Assembly: GCF_963678635.1 (NCBI RefSeq)
Contig: NC_087063.1
Location: 73,553,617 to 73,617,616 of the forward strand
Direction: 5' to 3'
Origin: Symsagittifera roscoffensis
Lineage: Eukaryota > Xenacoelomorpha > Acoela > Convolutidae
DNA length: 64,000 nucleotides
The position numbers were made by a program, and so were the translations under genes. The number at the start of each line of letters is the position of its first letter. The first letter of the stretch is position 1. The notes beneath the pieces are model-generated. The model worked only from the letters and a program-made list of their open reading frames with translations, had not been told where the DNA came from and did no database searches. Shown in pieces: positions 59,943-64,000 of the stretch.

Positions 59943-60268
59943 ATAGGATATTGGATATGGGACGAAATCTGTTAATTAAATAGATAAAACAAAATCTGTA
60001 GTAGCGCGAAGTTTGTGCCAATCTTTCATACAGTGCCTTGTTTTCACAAATAGATATTTCTTTGCCTAAACACGTTTTATTTAAAAAAAATGCAAATGTG
60101 AGATTTTTTTGGCTAAGAAAATTTGTAGCCCCGTTTTGGGGCAAAAACCCCGTCTAGAAGGGATGTGGGTCTGGTTACTGAAAGTAACGCTCAACCATTT
60201 TTATCCACCCCCCCCCCCCCCCCCACCATAAGGTTACCGTGGGGGTTAAATCTTAGGTTTAGGAACTA
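59943..60268. other. Outer flank of the retroelement with poly-C tract
   Basis: Original version of the flank duplicated at 55903-56270. It contains a 17-base C run (60208-60224). No gene. Confidence 0.7.
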
Positions 60269-60658
60269 CCCAAAGCAATTAAAAGCTTTTCATGTACAAT
60301 TTTCGTATTAACTACATTCAAGAGAATGACATCCGGGAAAACATTGTTTGGTGCTAGTAAAATTTCGTAATTTGGATAAAAAAAGGAAAAACTTTCAATT
60401 TTGTTTTTATTTTGATTTGGTTGTTTCATTTTGAATTGAAACTTATTTAGCTTTAACATAGTAAACAAACTAAATTTATTGAGCATACAAACATTATAAT
60501 TTTAAAAACCTAAATTGGAAACAAATGCTCAAAAGAGAAATCACTCGAACGGCTGAACAGCCTATTTAATGTTCTACCATATTAGTGCTACCTTCATGGA
60601 TGATCGCTTACGATTATGACTTTGTCTATTTACCAAATTGAAAATAAGTTAATTATTT
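60269..60658 (+). repeat. Dispersed repeat R2, copy 2
   Basis: Matches 15371-15762 in the same orientation. Its left edge (AATTAAAAGC) coincides with the breakpoint used in the ~3.88-kb duplication at 56270. Confidence 0.8.
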
Positions 60659-63440
60659 TATTATTATTTCCGCTGCCATCAATTAGACGCCTGATGACTT
60701 GGTCAATTGGCAGAAAATGATTAAAGGTTTAAATTGTTGATTCAAAACGAAAGTTGCTTAGATATTCGGAAATGATTCGTTTAGTTCTGATAATCGGGGC
60801 ATTTTTTTTGGTTTACTCAACAAACAATATCACTATGACCTATAAATGTTGCGCAATGTTGTATTAAACAAGTTAGTTCGTTTCTTTTTAGCTCAAATGC
60901 TTAGAATAGACAACATTGGAATCATTGGAGTTTATCGGGTTATGTTTTTTGATGTCTATTCTGAGCCACATATACACTACTTCGAAAAATTTCATTAAGG
61001 AGACTCTTAGTTTATTTTTTAACCGATAAACAAAGGTTACGTTAAAAAATAGTTCAATGAGAACAAATTTGCTACAAAGTTTAATTGCCAAGAGTGTTTT
61101 TGATGATCTTTACAATAGTACAAGTATCCATAACTTGAATCATGACACCAGCTAAGTTCACTTTTCTGCATTGTGCTTTCCGTTTATAGCGTTTTATTAA
61201 AAAGCTTGAAATGATGTCAAGCTTTTAAACCAATTTTAAACCAGCTTTTAGTTAGGCATGAAACTTGGTGGCGAACAAATCAGCAATCTTAAAATGAAGG
61301 TTTTCAATGGTAAATTAACTTCTTTTGATGATACTTTTGATACATTTTTTTTGGACATGCTAGCTTTTTTTTCGAACACAGGATTTTTGCAATATACACT
61401 TATAGGAACTGAGGAACTTTTGATGTTGTTTGAGAGCTCTTTGTTTTTCTTCTTCAATCGAGTACATAAAAACCTTAGCTTTGGAGCAAAAATGACTTGA
61501 TTGAATCTAGTATACAAATTGAATATGGATATTTTAGGGTTTCGATAACCTTAGTACCAAACTTATAATATCAGATTGTAATGGACGAGAATTTTAATAA
61601 ATTGGATACTCATTTTCTAAGACCAGCACTTGATCTGACAAATCATGTGCTCCCTCAGTGGTGTCAATTACAAGGTTTTGAACTCCTGTTTGTTTTTTTA
61701 AGAACTTTGATTTTTCCTTTCTGTTTATCGGTAGTAAAAAGGAAATTTTCTTTTTTGTGTCAATTCATGTTCCAATTTCTAGCTTTGAGAGGTACTCAAT
61801 TTAGGACACTTCTTTTGCTTTTTTATAGACAAAATGTTACTGTACATCAAAACGAATATATTTTTTCTTTGTTGATTACAAAATCGGGCATTTCTTATTG
61901 GGTAAAATCTGTAAGTTTTGAAATAAAGGGGTTTATTTTGAGAAAAAAAGGGACAAGGAAGTATTAAAAATTAAGCTCCATTTCTCGAAACTTTTTGATT
62001 TAAATTTTCTCGAAAGAGTGGGAAGAAACCGTGGAACAGAGTGGATTTTTTTCAGCCGATTTTGACATATCGAAGGAAATTTATAGGGATCTAAAGAGCT
62101 CTATATTAGAGGCTTTTCAGTTGTTATTCGCATACTCGCAATTTCGAGAAAATTCGGTCTGATTTTTCTCTTACTTTTCCCTGAATATTTAGTCTGAAAT
62201 TGTGCAACAGTCTGAATACTGCTGATTTTGAAGATGAAGAAATGAAGACGACTGTGTGCTACTTCACCAACTCAGCAACCTTTTTCAAGTTTTTAAAATG
62301 AAAAAATGTGATTTTTTTCAACAAGGTTTTGCAAAACAAATGCTGCCAAATATCGTCTTTGCTTGGAAAGATTTTGGATTCAAGTGTTATTTCAAACGGA
62401 GTTATCTGAAACAAGGGTGGGTGATATCTTACAATAGGTGTTAACTTTGAATATGGCGCATGTATGAAATTTGAGATTTATAATGCATAGTATAGTCATT
62501 TCGTTTTCAATCAATTGTACTTGCTATAAGATAGTTTTTGTAAATACATTACACTGCCAAATGAAATGCTATTCAAAAATGCCAATTTTACACTTTTGCC
62601 AAAAATTTGAATTTCGGAAACAATTATAAATTGAGCTATGAAGTAGAAATTCGAATTTGCAGAGCGCTAATTTATGCGAGGTAGGTCGGAAAAAAACGAC
62701 CAGATGTGACCAAGCATAATTAATCAGATGTTGCTAAAACCAATAAAGGATTTTCTAATGCAAAAATACCACAAGTTATATTTGCAACTTGTTATATGCA
62801 ACAAGGGGGCTAGGGTAGGGTTCAGGACTTAGCCTCAAGCAACTGCTACAAAAAGTTTTCATCGAATAGAAAAATATATAATTTTTAGCAACTCTGGCTT
62901 AAAACAATCCATAACTTAAATGGACTCAAAATTGTCTAGTAAAAAGTTCTAGCCTATTTTTATAGAAAACTTCTAAAGACAATTTTCAGATCAGTTGAAT
63001 TCTAACCTAAGTGTTTTTTTTCTAAACTAAGTCGTAAATATTGGGGTAGTTTTTGGTGGCACTTTTACGGCGTTTTGATAGCATGTGGTTTGACATTCGA
63101 GTATTAATAAATTACAACAGTTGATGCATTTTTAACTCATCAAATGATTCGAAAAAAAAAGCTTTTTGTTTCAAACAACATAACAATCATAAAATCTTGA
63201 TTTCAGAATTTTTTAAACTCAATATAGTTCGTAATTTTTTAGAAATGATAGTTTGTACTTAATGTGGCTGTATGCTTTGTAATTTTTTACATGCAAAGTT
63301 AGTGTGGGTGCCTTCAGTTTGTTATATTCCAAATTATTACTTGCAAAATTGTGTCTGTTTGTATTTGGTGCCACTTTTGCGACATTACTTTGGCATTTTT
63401 TTAGCACGTGTAGCTGCTTTATTTGTGACTAGTATTTGCC
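60659..63440. other. AT-rich stretch without a supportable gene
   Basis: Open frames at 61248-61517 (minus, Lys/Ser-rich), 61258-61500 and 61581-61967 (plus, 128 codons with an ATG) have no splice, composition or family support. The minus frame 61248-61517 has a composition somewhat like the left-hand exons and is the least unlikely of them. Otherwise I see nothing. Confidence 0.4.
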
Positions 63441-63449
63441 GATTGTTGA

Positions 63450-63521
63450 GCGTTTGTGGCCGAGAGGGCTGGTCGTGAGACTCCAATTCTCGAGGTCGCC
63501 TGTTTGAAGCCAATACGTGGC
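63450..63521 (+). repeat. tRNA-like SINE head (Ser/Leu-type), degenerate
   Basis: Box A-like TGGCCGAGAGGGC (63457-63469) and box B-like GTTTGAAGCC (63502-63511) are spaced as in a Ser/Leu-type tRNA gene. An anticodon-stem-like GAGA/TCTC pair surrounds CTCCAAT. The acceptor stem does not close (GCGTTTG versus TACGTGG) and the T-stem is mismatched, so it is not a working tRNA. A tRNA-derived SINE promoter or tRNA pseudogene fits best; a T/C-rich tail with TTTTTTC follows at 63550-63567. Confidence 0.5.
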
Positions 63522-63927
63522 AAAGTTTTACTAATTCCAGGCTGATTTGTATTTTTTCTTTTTTCTTATGAAGCTGCTTTTTGTCGTGTTCTCGCTACTG
63601 TTTGCGAAGCCCAGCTTCGCCTCTCTGTACAACATCAATTTGATATAAAATGAAAAAGCACTATTGAATTTGCAAACCTTTTGGATTTCTTAAAAATGTT
63701 TGAAAGTGTTTTTCCACAAAAATCACGAAGATTTCTCGGTCACAAAGATCTCCCGGTTATGCTTTTCCGGATTAAAAGTAAGATTTTCACCACTCGAAGA
63801 AATTTTTTTTGAGAAGAACTCCTAGCTCTATTTAATCACCCAAAAACAGAATTAAACTCAAAATTTTCAAAACGTGTTTTTTTCGACAAAGAAATTTTTT
63901 TCAAAATGGTTTTAAAGTAATTGGAAT

Positions 63928-64000
63928 TACAATTGAAAGGGCTTAAATCTGATATATCGCTCAACCCATTCCGATGATTGTTTGTGGTACCTGATTTTGC
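63928..64000 (+). repeat. Dispersed repeat D, copy 3 (cut by window end)
   Basis: TTGAAAGGGCTTAAATCTGA, TATATCGCTCAACCC, and GTGGTACCTGATTTTGC parallel 8825-8935 and the inverted copy at 20818-20932. Confidence 0.65.

Noticed and set aside
61581-61967. 128-codon plus-strand frame with ATG
   Set aside because: Its composition is hydrophobic/Phe-rich as expected from T-rich DNA, and a frame of this length is not surprising once in 64 kb of six frames.
63450-63521. Functional tRNA gene
   Set aside because: Acceptor and T stems do not pair, and the implied anticodon does not suit the Ser/Leu-type body.

Overview
This is an AT-rich window from an animal nuclear genome. It has spliced genes with GT-AG introns and phase-consistent exons, long AT-rich introns, dense transposon debris and a 200-base assembly gap. 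Nothing in it identifies the species; an invertebrate is the best guess. No bacterial, organellar or CRISPR features were seen.

Left part (about 1-20,660): minus-strand exons of one or more serine/lysine-rich, low-complexity proteins that I do not recognise. Exons at 20655-18887, 18593-18330 and 17721-17558 join in frame and end at a stop. A second chain, 16906-16436, 15975-15815, 12959-12834, 12543-12463 and 12192-11884, also joins in frame throughout. Likely 3' exons lie at 6384-6163 and 2122-1903, the last followed by AATAAA. The introns carry a 0.7-kb terminal-inverted-repeat element, a roughly 0.85-kb near-palindrome beside a broken open frame, minisatellites and dispersed repeats.

Middle (about 23,000-45,100): a nine-unit tandem array with a 1.53-kb period (24191-37980). 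Each unit is a mosaic of a 0.6-kb element with terminal inverted repeats, a 0.2-kb foldback MITE and a dispersed 0.27-kb block. Older, diverged relatives of the array components follow (38328-45065). These include a decayed MULE-like transposase fragment, a duplicated 1-kb block carrying an insertion, and a 27-bp minisatellite.

Right part (45,194-59,942): a decayed Ty3/gypsy LTR retrotransposon on the minus strand. Its outer LTRs (45194-45672 and 59303-59781) are flanked by the same four bases, ATAG, which suggests a single insertion. Internal tandem duplications then expanded it to about 14.6 kb, with extra copies of RT, protease, gag, leader and LTR. All legible RT and protease copies share substitutions at catalytic acidic residues. 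The last 4 kb is mostly unassigned AT-rich sequence with a tRNA-like, SINE-type head near 63,450-63,521.

The most notable structures are the modular 1.53-kb array, the giant hairpin at about 9.81-10.71 kb and the internally multiplied retroelement. I see no convincing novel multi-gene system.
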